This document shows, piece by piece, positions 1-6,584 of a stretch of DNA of 40,463 nt. The stretch covers positions 1-40,463 of the forward strand of contig CANOFW010000028.1 in NCBI GenBank assembly GCA_947565425.1. Direction: 5' to 3'. Position 1 is the first letter of the stretch. Every line of letters begins with the position of its first letter. The DNA comes from an uncultured Lachnospiraceae bacterium. GTDB lineage: Bacteria; Bacillota; Clostridia; Lachnospirales; Lachnospiraceae. A program made the translations under genes and the position numbers. The notes beneath the pieces were generated by a model. That model worked only from the letters and a program-made list of their open reading frames with translations, searched no databases and had not been told where the DNA came from.

Positions 1-73
1 CTTTTGAATCTTTCAAGGTCATTCCACTGTTCAGTTGTCAAGGTTGAGTGCTGTTTTCCGTGACAGCTTATAT

Positions 74-102
74 ATATTACCATATCTTCCTGTGCATGTC
101 AA
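74..102 (-). promoter_or_regulatory. Strong sigma-70-type promoter facing off the left edge (distal)
   Basis: On the minus strand a perfect TTGACA (97-102) is followed after exactly 17 bases by TAATAT (74-79). Together with the similar promoter at 172-200 it forms a tandem pair pointing out of the window. Tandem consensus promoters next to tRNA genes are typical of rRNA operon leaders in Clostridia. The rRNA gene itself is not in the window, so that target is inferred. Confidence 0.6.
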
Positions 103-171
103 CAGCTTTTTTTATTTTTGTTGCTCTTAGTTTTCATTTACCAATCTTTGCTAATTGCAACCAGCTTGAAT

Positions 172-200
172 ATTTTAACACAAGATTTCCTATATGTCAA
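172..200 (-). promoter_or_regulatory. Strong sigma-70-type promoter facing off the left edge (proximal)
   Basis: Minus-strand TTGACA (195-200), a 17-base spacer and TAAAAT (172-177). It lies just downstream of the tRNA-Ser pair and points left. No open reading frame or RNA gene was recognised between it and the window edge, so the transcript must serve something outside the window, most likely an rRNA or tRNA operon. Confidence 0.6.
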
Positions 201-237
201 TACCTTTTTTCATTTGTGATAAAAATTATTCAAGGAA

Positions 238-327
238 CGGAGAAGGAGGGATTTGAACCCTCGCGCCGCTATTAACGACCTGCACCCTTTCCAGGGGTGT
301 CCCTTCGGCCAGCTTGGGTACTTCTCC
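238..327 (-). tRNA. tRNA-Ser(GGA)
   Basis: The minus strand folds as a class II tRNA of 90 nt. The acceptor stem starts GGAGAAG at 327-321 and closes with CTTCTCC before a G discriminator at 238. The anticodon loop CTGGAAAGG has anticodon GGA, which reads UCC/UCU serine codons. The long variable arm and the T-loop GGTTCAAATCC fit tRNA-Ser. No CCA is encoded. It is the second tRNA of a pair sharing the promoter at 532-560. Confidence 0.95.
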
Positions 328-386
328 ATGTGGCAGAATAGTAATTCACTATTAAGCTAATTGCAGTTGTTTGATTCAAGATAAAA

Positions 387-472
387 CGGAGAAGGTGGGA
401 TTCGAACCCACGGTCCCTTTCGGAATCACTGGTTTTCAAGACCAGCTCCTTAAACCACTCGGACACCTCTCC
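387..472 (-). tRNA. tRNA-Ser(TGA)
   Basis: Class II tRNA of 86 nt on the minus strand. The acceptor stem GGAGAGG (472-466) pairs with CTTCTCC, allowing one G-U pair. The anticodon loop CTTGAAAAC has anticodon TGA (UCA and wobble serine codons). The variable arm is long and the T-loop GGTTCGAATCC is canonical. It is the promoter-proximal member of the pair, about 60 bases before tRNA-Ser(GGA). Confidence 0.95.
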
Positions 473-531
473 TTAGCATTCAATTTCACTTGTCTGCGAC
501 AGATTATCCTGTCCTCAACAACGCGTGTATA

Positions 532-560
532 ATCTTACCAAATCATTTTTAATATGTCAA
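532..560 (-). promoter_or_regulatory. Promoter of the tRNA-Ser pair
   Basis: Minus-strand TTGACA (555-560), a 17-base spacer and TAAGAT (532-537), about 60 bases upstream of the first tRNA-Ser. It lies in the 162-base gap between the end of ispD and the tRNAs. No strong terminator for ispD was seen in that gap. Confidence 0.7.
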
Positions 561-634
561 TAGGTTTTTTACAATTTTTTTAATTTTTCAACATTCTGGA
601 TTACCGTTCGGGTAAATTTACAAAACGAGGAAAC

Positions 635-1345
635 TCAAATCAGGTAAAGTCTTGCAATTTCCAAATCTTCCGGCGTAGTAATTTTAATGTTTTTGTAGGA
701 GCCTTCGACCAAGCGAACTTGTCTTTTTCTAACGCTCTCAAGCACCATCGCATCATCCGTCACAGAGATTGCTTTTCCACTTGCTTCCATCTCTAACAGT
801 TCCCTGTATGCCTGATAAATCAATGAAAACGCAAACACCTGCGGCGTCTGTATCTGCCAGACAAACTTGCGTTCCGGTGTTTTTGCCGCAAAACCAGCGT
901 CATCTGCAATTTTTATCGTATCTTTTACCGGCATTCCCGCTACGCACGCTTGATACTGTTTTGCTGCCGTCGCACAACGCTCAATTATTGCTTGATCTAC
1001 AAATGGACGAGCACCATCATGTATCATTACATAATCCGGCAACTCCGACAGTTTCGCCAATTCCTCCAAACCGCAGAATACGGAATGATAGCGCTCCTTC
1101 CCCCCTGGCACAATCGCCCGAACCTTGGTATAACCGTATTTCTCCACTATTTCCTTCTGGCAATACTCCAAATCCTCGCTACCGCAGACGAGAACAATGT
1201 CTTCTATCATGCTCTGTTGAAAAGATTGCAGAGAATAACAAAGAACCGGCATACCCTCAAGCATCAGATACTGCTTGGGCACATCTGAATGCATACGCGT
1301 ACCCTTGCCCGCTGATAGTACAACTGCTGCATATTTTTCCACCAT
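635..1345 (-). CDS. ispD: 2-C-methyl-D-erythritol 4-phosphate cytidylyltransferase
   Basis: Third step of the MEP isoprenoid pathway: transfers CMP from CTP to 2-C-methyl-D-erythritol 4-phosphate in the cytoplasm. The 236-aa length fits the family. The N-terminal nucleotide-binding signature LSAGKGTRM followed by PKQY is near residues 10-25, the DGARPFV substrate motif is near residue 110, and the C-terminus is the usual TPEDLEIA. The start has an AGGAG site and begins just after the tsaD stop, so it is probably the last gene of the t6A/rnz run. Presence of the MEP rather than the mevalonate route is normal for Clostridia. Nothing unusual was seen. Confidence 0.95.
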   Translation of the reverse strand: MVEKYAAVVLSAGKGTRMHSDVPKQYLMLEGMPVLCYSLQSFQQSMIEDIVLVCGSEDLEYCQKEIVEKYGYTKVRAIVPGGKERYHSVFCGLEELAKLSELPDYVMIHDGARPFVDQAIIERCATAAKQYQACVAGMPVKDTIKIADDAGFAAKTPERKFVWQIQTPQVFAFSLIYQAYRELLEMEASGKAISVTDDAMVLESVRKRQVRLVEGSYKNIKITTPEDLEIARLYLI

Positions 1346-1346
1346 A

Positions 1347-2378
1347 TCAACGTTCTCCTAACTTTAGATTGGGCACTGCATTCAAGTCCCAGCCATCACG
1401 CCTGCCTGCAAGATATTCATAATACGCCGCCGTGCCAATCATCGCCGCATTATCCGTGCAATATATAGGCGAAGGATAATAAAATTTCACGTTTCTCTCC
1501 TCACATGCTTTACGCATTCCATTGCGCAAAGTGGCATTTGAGGCAACACCACCAGCAATTGCAAATTTCGATACCCGAAATTCCTCCACTGCCATCATTG
1601 CATGTTCCACCAAAACATCTGTCACTGCTTTTTGAAAAGATGCCGCGATATCTGCCTGCACAATCGGGATATTCTTCATATTGCAGCCATTTATGTAATT
1701 TAACACGGCTGACTTCACACCACTGAAGCTGAAATCATAAGGATTCTCTGCCACTTTTGCCCTGGGAAATGCGATAGCCTGCGCGTTGCCTTCTTTGGAG
1801 ACCTGTTCTATTTTGGGCCCACCTGGATATCCCAGACCAATTGCGCGTGCTACCTTATCAAAAGCCTCTCCCGCCGCGTCATCCCTGGTTCTTCCAAGAA
1901 TCTCATATTTCCCATAATCTGTAACCTTAACGAGATGCGTATGCCCGCCAGATACCACAAGGCAAAGAAACGGCGGCTCTAATTCCTTGTTTTCAATAAA
2001 GTTGGCATTAATATGTCCTTCTATATGATGCACGCCCAGCAATGGCTTGCCGGCAGCGTAGGCAATTGCTTTTGCCTCAGCCACGCCTACCAGAAGAGCC
2101 CCCACGAGCCCCGGCCCATACGTCACCGCTATGGCATCCATCTCCGACAAGGACATCTGCGCATTCGCCAAGGCCTCCTCAATTACCTGATTGATTTTTT
2201 CTATATGCTTCCTGGAGGCAATTTCCGGCACGACGCCCCCATAAAGTGTATGAAGCGCAATCTGAGAGAAAATCACATTAGAAAGCACTTCCCTTCCGTT
2301 ACGCACTACCGCTGCTGCCGTCTCATCACAGGAGCTTTCAATTGCCAAAATTGTCACATCCGTTTGGCTGCTATTCAT
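1347..2378 (-). CDS. tsaD: tRNA N6-adenosine threonylcarbamoyltransferase TsaD
   Basis: Kae1/Qri7/TsaD family catalytic subunit. It transfers the threonylcarbamoyl group from TC-AMP to A37 of ANN-decoding tRNAs. Full length at 343 aa. It shows the ASKHA-fold start [12 protein letters not shown], the metal-binding HHIEGH element near residue 115, the phosphate loop SGGHTHL and the C-terminal AGGVASN and CTDNAAMI motifs. The start follows AAAGGA. Its partners TsaB and TsaE are encoded a few genes upstream on the same strand, so three of the four bacterial t6A proteins lie in this run. The fourth, TsaC/Sua5, is not in the window. Confidence 0.96.
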   Translation of the reverse strand: MNSSQTDVTILAIESSCDETAAAVVRNGREVLSNVIFSQIALHTLYGGVVPEIASRKHIEKINQVIEEALANAQMSLSEMDAIAVTYGPGLVGALLVGVAEAKAIAYAAGKPLLGVHHIEGHINANFIENKELEPPFLCLVVSGGHTHLVKVTDYGKYEILGRTRDDAAGEAFDKVARAIGLGYPGGPKIEQVSKEGNAQAIAFPRAKVAENPYDFSFSGVKSAVLNYINGCNMKNIPIVQADIAASFQKAVTDVLVEHAMMAVEEFRVSKFAIAGGVASNATLRNGMRKACEERNVKFYYPSPIYCTDNAAMIGTAAYYEYLAGRRDGWDLNAVPNLKLGER

Positions 2379-2425
2379 ATATTTAATCCTTTCCGCCTAT
2401 CCATTTCCATCCTATCCCTGGAATA

Positions 2426-2974
2426 TTACTGATAAAATCCTAAAATACGCCATTTATTCTCCGCATCTCTGCGCAAAATAAATGTCTGGCTGGTTCGCTG
2501 ACTGCCCTTTTTGCTCTTGATATAGTAGTCTACATCCGCATAGGCGCACTCCCGGCCTTTAATCTCCTTAAACTCCATTTCATTTCTCGACTCCACACTG
2601 GTATTGTACATTTCCTTACCGTCTTTGGCAAAACTAGCAATGTCCTCTTTTACTGCCAGCAGATACGAGTCCAGCGGATTTTTTTCTCTCAACTCCTCAT
2701 CCATCAAAATCCTTGCCTGTTGCGCAATCTGTGCAAGCTGATCCTCTGTATACCCCTGGCTATAATAACATTTGAGAATCCTGTTATAAAACTTCACCAC
2801 TTCACGCGCCGTCTTAGGATAAGAATTCTCTAAATCCTTGGAAATTATCATCTCCGCTTCCTTCATAGAAGCTTCTTTACCACCGGTTTTCTGTGTAAGA
2901 TAATAAAAATATCCTACACACAGACAGGCACAAAAAACCACTATGATAATTGATTTTAAGCCATTTTTTTTCAT
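2426..2974 (-). CDS. Uncharacterised membrane-anchored protein
   Basis: Protein of 182 aa with a single N-terminal hydrophobic segment (about residues 8-27) after a Lys-rich start, then a soluble mostly helical region rich in Lys and Glu. The last 60 residues look like an NTF2-like or cystatin-like beta meander (alternating charged and hydrophobic residues ending WRILGFYQ). It is probably anchored in the membrane with the domain outside. No catalytic motif is visible. The ribosome binding site AAGGAGGG is strong, and the gene sits 14 bases after rnz and 47 before tsaD, so it is co-transcribed. Function unknown; the domain resemblance is impression only. Confidence 0.75.
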   Translation of the reverse strand: MKKNGLKSIIIVVFCACLCVGYFYYLTQKTGGKEASMKEAEMIISKDLENSYPKTAREVVKFYNRILKCYYSQGYTEDQLAQIAQQARILMDEELREKNPLDSYLLAVKEDIASFAKDGKEMYNTSVESRNEMEFKEIKGRECAYADVDYYIKSKKGSQRTSQTFILRRDAENKWRILGFYQ

Positions 2975-2988
2975 AAAGAAATCCCTCC

Positions 2989-3894
2989 TTACTCAAAGTC
3001 AAGCTCCGTCGTTTTGCCATCCTTTCCTAATTTCGCATGAGCATAGATCCTGCGCACTTCATCCATGTAATCCTCTGCGCGCACCAAAGATGGACTGAAA
3101 TGTGTCAGCCACATATCGGACACCTTTGCATCACTGGCAATCTTCGCTGCTTCATAAAACGTCATATGCTTATACTGTTTCGCTTTCACTGCCTTTTCCT
3201 TTTCCGCATACATTCCTTCTATAATCAGTAAATCGGCATTTTTCACATTTTCCGTAATAGCCGGCACCGGCCTTGTATCCGTACAATATGCAAGTTTTAT
3301 CCCTTTCCGCGGTGGTCCCAATACCATTTCCGGTGTATATACGTTCCCATCCATTTCAAGTATTTCACCCTTTTGCAGCCTGCTCCAACACTTCATAGGA
3401 ATCCCCAACGCTTGTGCCTGCTCCACCTGAAATTGTCCCATCCTGGGAATCTCAATGGTATAGCCGTAACAGGCAACATTATGATTGACTTTAAATGCCG
3501 TGATATGATAACCTTTCTCCACAAATTGTTCCGTAGGCTGCGTCAATTCCACAAAACGAATCTCAAATGGCAGCTCAGGAGCTATCATTCTAAGCGCATT
3601 CACTACGCGTTCCAAACCCTTGGGACCTATCATCGTCACAGGCTCGGTGCGTTCTGCATTCCCCATAGTAAGCAGCAGCCCCGGAAGGCCGCTGATATGA
3701 TCCGCATGGTAATGCGTAAAGCATATGATGTCAATTGGTTTCGTGCTCCAGCCCTTTTCCCTAATAGCAATTTGTGTTCCCTCTCCACAATCAATCAAAA
3801 GGCTGCTACCATTGTAGCGGGTCATCAGAGAAGTAAGCCAACGATAAGGAAGCGGCATCATGCCTGCCGTTCCTAATAAACATACATCTAACAT
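2989..3894 (-). CDS. rnz: Ribonuclease Z
   Basis: Metallo-beta-lactamase-fold endonuclease that trims tRNA 3' ends. The 301 aa from MLDVCLLGTAG carry the zinc motif HYHADH (about residue 63), the GEGTQ motif before it, CTDTRP and the late LTHFSP histidine motif. An upstream in-frame ATG at 3975 would add 27 residues absent from the family; the ATG at 3894 follows AAAGGA and matches normal family starts, so I chose it. It lies between a four-Cys protein and an anchored protein in the t6A gene run. A tRNA-processing enzyme next to tRNA-modification genes suggests grouping by translation function. Confidence 0.93.
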   Translation of the reverse strand: MLDVCLLGTAGMMPLPYRWLTSLMTRYNGSSLLIDCGEGTQIAIREKGWSTKPIDIICFTHYHADHISGLPGLLLTMGNAERTEPVTMIGPKGLERVVNALRMIAPELPFEIRFVELTQPTEQFVEKGYHITAFKVNHNVACYGYTIEIPRMGQFQVEQAQALGIPMKCWSRLQKGEILEMDGNVYTPEMVLGPPRKGIKLAYCTDTRPVPAITENVKNADLLIIEGMYAEKEKAVKAKQYKHMTFYEAAKIASDAKVSDMWLTHFSPSLVRAEDYMDEVRRIYAHAKLGKDGKTTELDFE

Positions 3895-3905
3895 AAACAA
3901 TCCTT

Positions 3906-4130
3906 TCAGACTAATTCTATGACCTCCTGTGTGGTCACTGGAACCTGCATAGTCTTCACCCACGCATCGTAGCATGGCTCACAGAGGTCAAATTCCTGTT
4001 TCTGTCCGTCTTTCCTGGAAAAGTAGCCCCATTCTTTTTCCACATGCAGATAATCCGCAGTTGGAATGACGCCTCTTTCTGATATTACTTTTCCACAGAC
4101 ATTGCATATAATTTTTTCTTCTGTTTTCAT
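3906..4130 (-). CDS. Small four-cysteine (zinc-ribbon-like) protein
   Basis: Protein of 74 aa starting MKTEEKIICN. Two CxxC pairs, CNVC near residue 9 and CEPC near residue 54, are spaced as in zinc-ribbon domains, which suggests one structural zinc. The start at 4130 has a GGGAGG site 9 bases upstream; a longer frame to 4265 has no such site and a basic low-complexity extension. It lies between rimI and rnz with 11 bases to the rnz start, so it is probably co-transcribed with rnz. Two TATAAT hexamers occur in the 135-base gap upstream (4174-4179, 4209-4214) but without good -35 partners. Function unknown. Confidence 0.75.
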   Translation of the reverse strand: MKTEEKIICNVCGKVISERGVIPTADYLHVEKEWGYFSRKDGQKQEFDLCEPCYDAWVKTMQVPVTTQEVIELV

Positions 4131-4265
4131 ACGGTTATCCTCCCTTGTGGCAATGGCCATTTCTCTTATGGATATTATACCTGTCAGGCCGCCTGATTTT
4201 AAGTGGGAATTATAACCATCCCTGCGGTTTTCAACTGCCAAATTGCAAGCCCGCAGCCGCCCCAA

Positions 4266-4715
4266 TCACGCGATAGCAAATGACATTACCATCCCGTCTT
4301 CCCTGGGCAATTCATAGAAATTCTTGCGTATTCCACAGTTGTGAAAGCCCAGGGTCTCATATAAGTGTATGGCATTATGATTGCTGATGCGTACCTCCAA
4401 AATTACTCGGTCAATGCCCCTGTTCTTTGCCTGCTTCAAAAAAAATTGCATCATCTCTTTCCCAATGCCTTGCCCTTGTTCTGCCGGCGCAACAGCAACA
4501 TTCGTTATCTCGCCCTCCTCAAAGGAACAATACATGCCGCAGTAGCCTACAATCGTATTCCCTTTTAGTACTACTATAAATAACGTATCCTGCTGCATCG
4601 CCTCGCAAAATGCCTGTTCTGTCCACGGACGTGAAAACACTGCCCGCTCTATGAATGCCACAGCAGGAATATCTGTCTTCTGCATTTGCCGCAAATACAA
4701 TTGATGTTCTGACAT
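4266..4715 (-). CDS. rimI: Ribosomal protein S18-alanine N-acetyltransferase
   Basis: GNAT-family acetyltransferase of 149 aa. The central NVAVAP strand and QGQGIG acetyl-CoA pyrophosphate loop (near residue 80), followed by EVRISNHNAIHLYETLGF, are the RimI signature. RimI acetylates the N-terminal alanine of S18. Its place between tsaB and rnz is the common Firmicutes arrangement tsaE-tsaB-rimI-tsaD, here interrupted by rnz and two small genes. An overlapping 84-aa frame to 4773 is a shadow. Confidence 0.9.
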   Translation of the reverse strand: MSEHQLYLRQMQKTDIPAVAFIERAVFSRPWTEQAFCEAMQQDTLFIVVLKGNTIVGYCGMYCSFEEGEITNVAVAPAEQGQGIGKEMMQFFLKQAKNRGIDRVILEVRISNHNAIHLYETLGFHNCGIRKNFYELPREDGMVMSFAIA

Positions 4716-4780
4716 GAAATATCTCCCTTGCTATCATGGAAATGCTTGACCCTTTGCGCCACGATACCACCATAATTTTA

Positions 4781-5482
4781 CTACTTCTGCTGCGCCAAAC
4801 GCTCGCGCTCTGCCTGGGAAAGACGTAGATAATCCGGTGTGTGCTCCGCCGCTGTCTCGTACTTTCCTTCCTGAAAATAAAGCAATCCCAGGGACGCCAC
4901 CGCTGATGCGCGCTGCTTATTCATATGTGCTGGTGCAAACTGAAACGGCACCTGACAATGCTCACTGATATACGCTTGAAAAACGGGCACACCATCTCCC
5001 AAAAAGACGGTTGGACGTTGTTCGCGATTGACATTATCAATAATTTCATCAATCGCAACCGCACATTGCTCCCTTTTAATGCGCATCTTCCCATCCACAA
5101 ATTCATAAAGCCCAGTATAAGTCTGATTCCGCCTAGCATCCATCAAGGGACACACCAAATCACGGCTGCCCCATAAATTATAGGCAAGCCCATCTACTGT
5201 GGGAATATGAATTAACGGCTTATCCAACGCAAATCCTAATCCTTTGGCAGTTGCAGAACCAATGCGCAGCCCGGTAAACGAGCCAGGCCCCGCGGCAACT
5301 GCAATAGCATCTATCTCATGTAAGTCTAATTCTGTCATTCTCACAATTTCATCCAGCATGGGAAGCAAGGTCTGTGAGTGCGTCTTCTTGTAATTTACTG
5401 TATATTCGGCAAGTAAATTTCCCTCTTGTACCACTGCCACACTCGCCACCAGACCTGAGCTGTCAAGCCCTAATATTTTCAT
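4781..5482 (-). CDS. tsaB: tRNA threonylcarbamoyladenosine biosynthesis protein TsaB
   Basis: ASKHA-fold partner of TsaD, 233 aa. It begins MKILGLDSSG and carries AVAAGPGSFTGLRIG near residues 65-80, the diagnostic TsaB segment. TsaB dimerises with TsaD and bridges it to TsaE. The start at 5482 follows an ideal AAGGAGGG site; the longer frame to 5545 adds 21 unrelated residues. Length is normal for Firmicutes TsaB. Confidence 0.94.
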   Translation of the reverse strand: MKILGLDSSGLVASVAVVQEGNLLAEYTVNYKKTHSQTLLPMLDEIVRMTELDLHEIDAIAVAAGPGSFTGLRIGSATAKGLGFALDKPLIHIPTVDGLAYNLWGSRDLVCPLMDARRNQTYTGLYEFVDGKMRIKREQCAVAIDEIIDNVNREQRPTVFLGDGVPVFQAYISEHCQVPFQFAPAHMNKQRASAVASLGLLYFQEGKYETAAEHTPDYLRLSQAERERLAQQK

Positions 5483-5569
5483 CTGCACCCTCCTTGTACC
5501 GCTGAACCTTGCACATCTATCGGAAAGCCGGCATAAAACAGCCACATACGCACCTCTATTGCCTAGCGC

Positions 5570-5998
5570 TCAGATTTCCTGCATTGTAATTCTGCGATAA
5601 TCAAAGCCTTTTTGTAAATCTTTCTCTATGCGTATTTCCAAATAGTGTTCCGGTAAAATTTCTTCTATCAAGTTCGCCCACTCAATCATCGTAAGCCCCT
5701 GGCCATAGAAATAATCCTCATAGCCAATCTCATCCATCTCCTCAATGTCGCCGATCCGATAAACGTCAAAATGGTAGAAGGGCATACGCCCCTCTTCATA
5801 TACCTGTACAATCGTAAACGTCGGACTACAAATTGGCTCTTCAATCAAAAGCCCTTTTGCGATTCCCTGAGTCAGCACGGTCTTACCCACACCTAAATCG
5901 CCGACTAATGTATATACCTCGCCCGGTTTTGCCTGCTCTCCCAGCCTCTGCCCAAGCTGAAAGGTCTCCTCCGGCGAGAATGTCTCTATCATCTGCAT
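5570..5998 (-). CDS. tsaE: tRNA threonylcarbamoyladenosine biosynthesis ATPase TsaE
   Basis: P-loop ATPase of 142 aa. Walker A GDLGVGKT is near residues 33-40, then SPTFTIV, the HFDVYR segment (about residue 76) and the late IEWANL. TsaE ATP hydrolysis drives turnover of the TsaBD complex. The site GGAGG lies 4 bases before the first ATG and 10 before a second at codon 3, so the start may be either. It follows the YcxB-like gene by 12 bases and precedes tsaB by 87. Confidence 0.94.
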   Translation of the reverse strand: MQMIETFSPEETFQLGQRLGEQAKPGEVYTLVGDLGVGKTVLTQGIAKGLLIEEPICSPTFTIVQVYEEGRMPFYHFDVYRIGDIEEMDEIGYEDYFYGQGLTMIEWANLIEEILPEHYLEIRIEKDLQKGFDYRRITMQEI

Positions 5999-6010
5999 AC
6001 TTCCTCCATA

Positions 6011-6523
6011 CTATTTCACATGAAACGGATTCATTTTAAGACGATAGCCTTCCAAATGACTGATCGCAAGCCCCAAAATCGCCTGATACTGCTCGCCGAT
6101 TGCCTCTTTGGGAATGATATAGGCATTGACCCGGCTGCTATAAATCAAAATCTGGCTCTTGGTGGAGACCATTTTATAAATTTGCTTCCATTCCAAATCT
6201 GCGGTCTGTTCACCCTGGGAGACATGTACGCCCGCCTCGTCTATCCGATAGCGCAGCGCATTTTTGAGAACGTCCGAAGAAGATATCTGCTTCTTGGAGC
6301 GCAGATAGAGATTTCCTGGCACATACACCAGGAAAAGAATTCCAAACACGATATACAAAATCGTATTCCAAACACTTACCTGTCTGAAAGTCAACCCTGC
6401 CATCACAAGTACCCAAAGCCCTACAAGAGTTGCGATAATTCCCTGAAATCCATGGTAAGCATGATAAATATTAAAACGGAACATATCTTTATCCGTAATT
6501 GTTACTTCAAATTCTGCTGACAT
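6011..6523 (-). CDS. YcxB-like membrane protein
   Basis: Protein of 170 aa with two transmembrane segments (about residues 27-45 and 52-70) followed by a soluble C-terminal domain. The pattern YRIDEAGVHV, then LEWKQIYKMVSTKSQILIY, then IPKEA is typical of the YcxB-like family, a small-domain family of unknown role in Firmicutes membranes. The start has an AAAGGAG site and a consensus promoter just upstream, making it the first gene of the tsaE-tsaB-rimI run. Family assignment is from pattern only. Confidence 0.8.
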   Translation of the reverse strand: MSAEFEVTITDKDMFRFNIYHAYHGFQGIIATLVGLWVLVMAGLTFRQVSVWNTILYIVFGILFLVYVPGNLYLRSKKQISSSDVLKNALRYRIDEAGVHVSQGEQTADLEWKQIYKMVSTKSQILIYSSRVNAYIIPKEAIGEQYQAILGLAISHLEGYRLKMNPFHVK

Positions 6524-6549
6524 TTTATGCGCTCCTTTCCTACGCGGAC

Positions 6550-6578
6550 ATTATACTCTTTTTGGGCGCATATCTCAA
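6550..6578 (-). promoter_or_regulatory. Promoter of the YcxB-like/tsaE/tsaB run
   Basis: Minus-strand TTGAGA (6573-6578), a 17-base spacer and a perfect TATAAT (6550-6555), about 27 bases upstream of the YcxB-like start codon. It also separates this operon from the LTA-synthase-like gene upstream. Confidence 0.8.
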
Positions 6579-6584
6579 GTTTTT

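Noticed and set aside
48-275. 75-codon plus-strand frame at the left edge
   Set aside because: It overlaps the tRNA-Ser(GGA) 3' end and two outward promoters, is low complexity and lacks a ribosome binding site.
769-1422. 217-codon plus-strand frame over ispD
   Set aside because: Antisense shadow of a clear ispD gene, with no ribosome binding site or domain.
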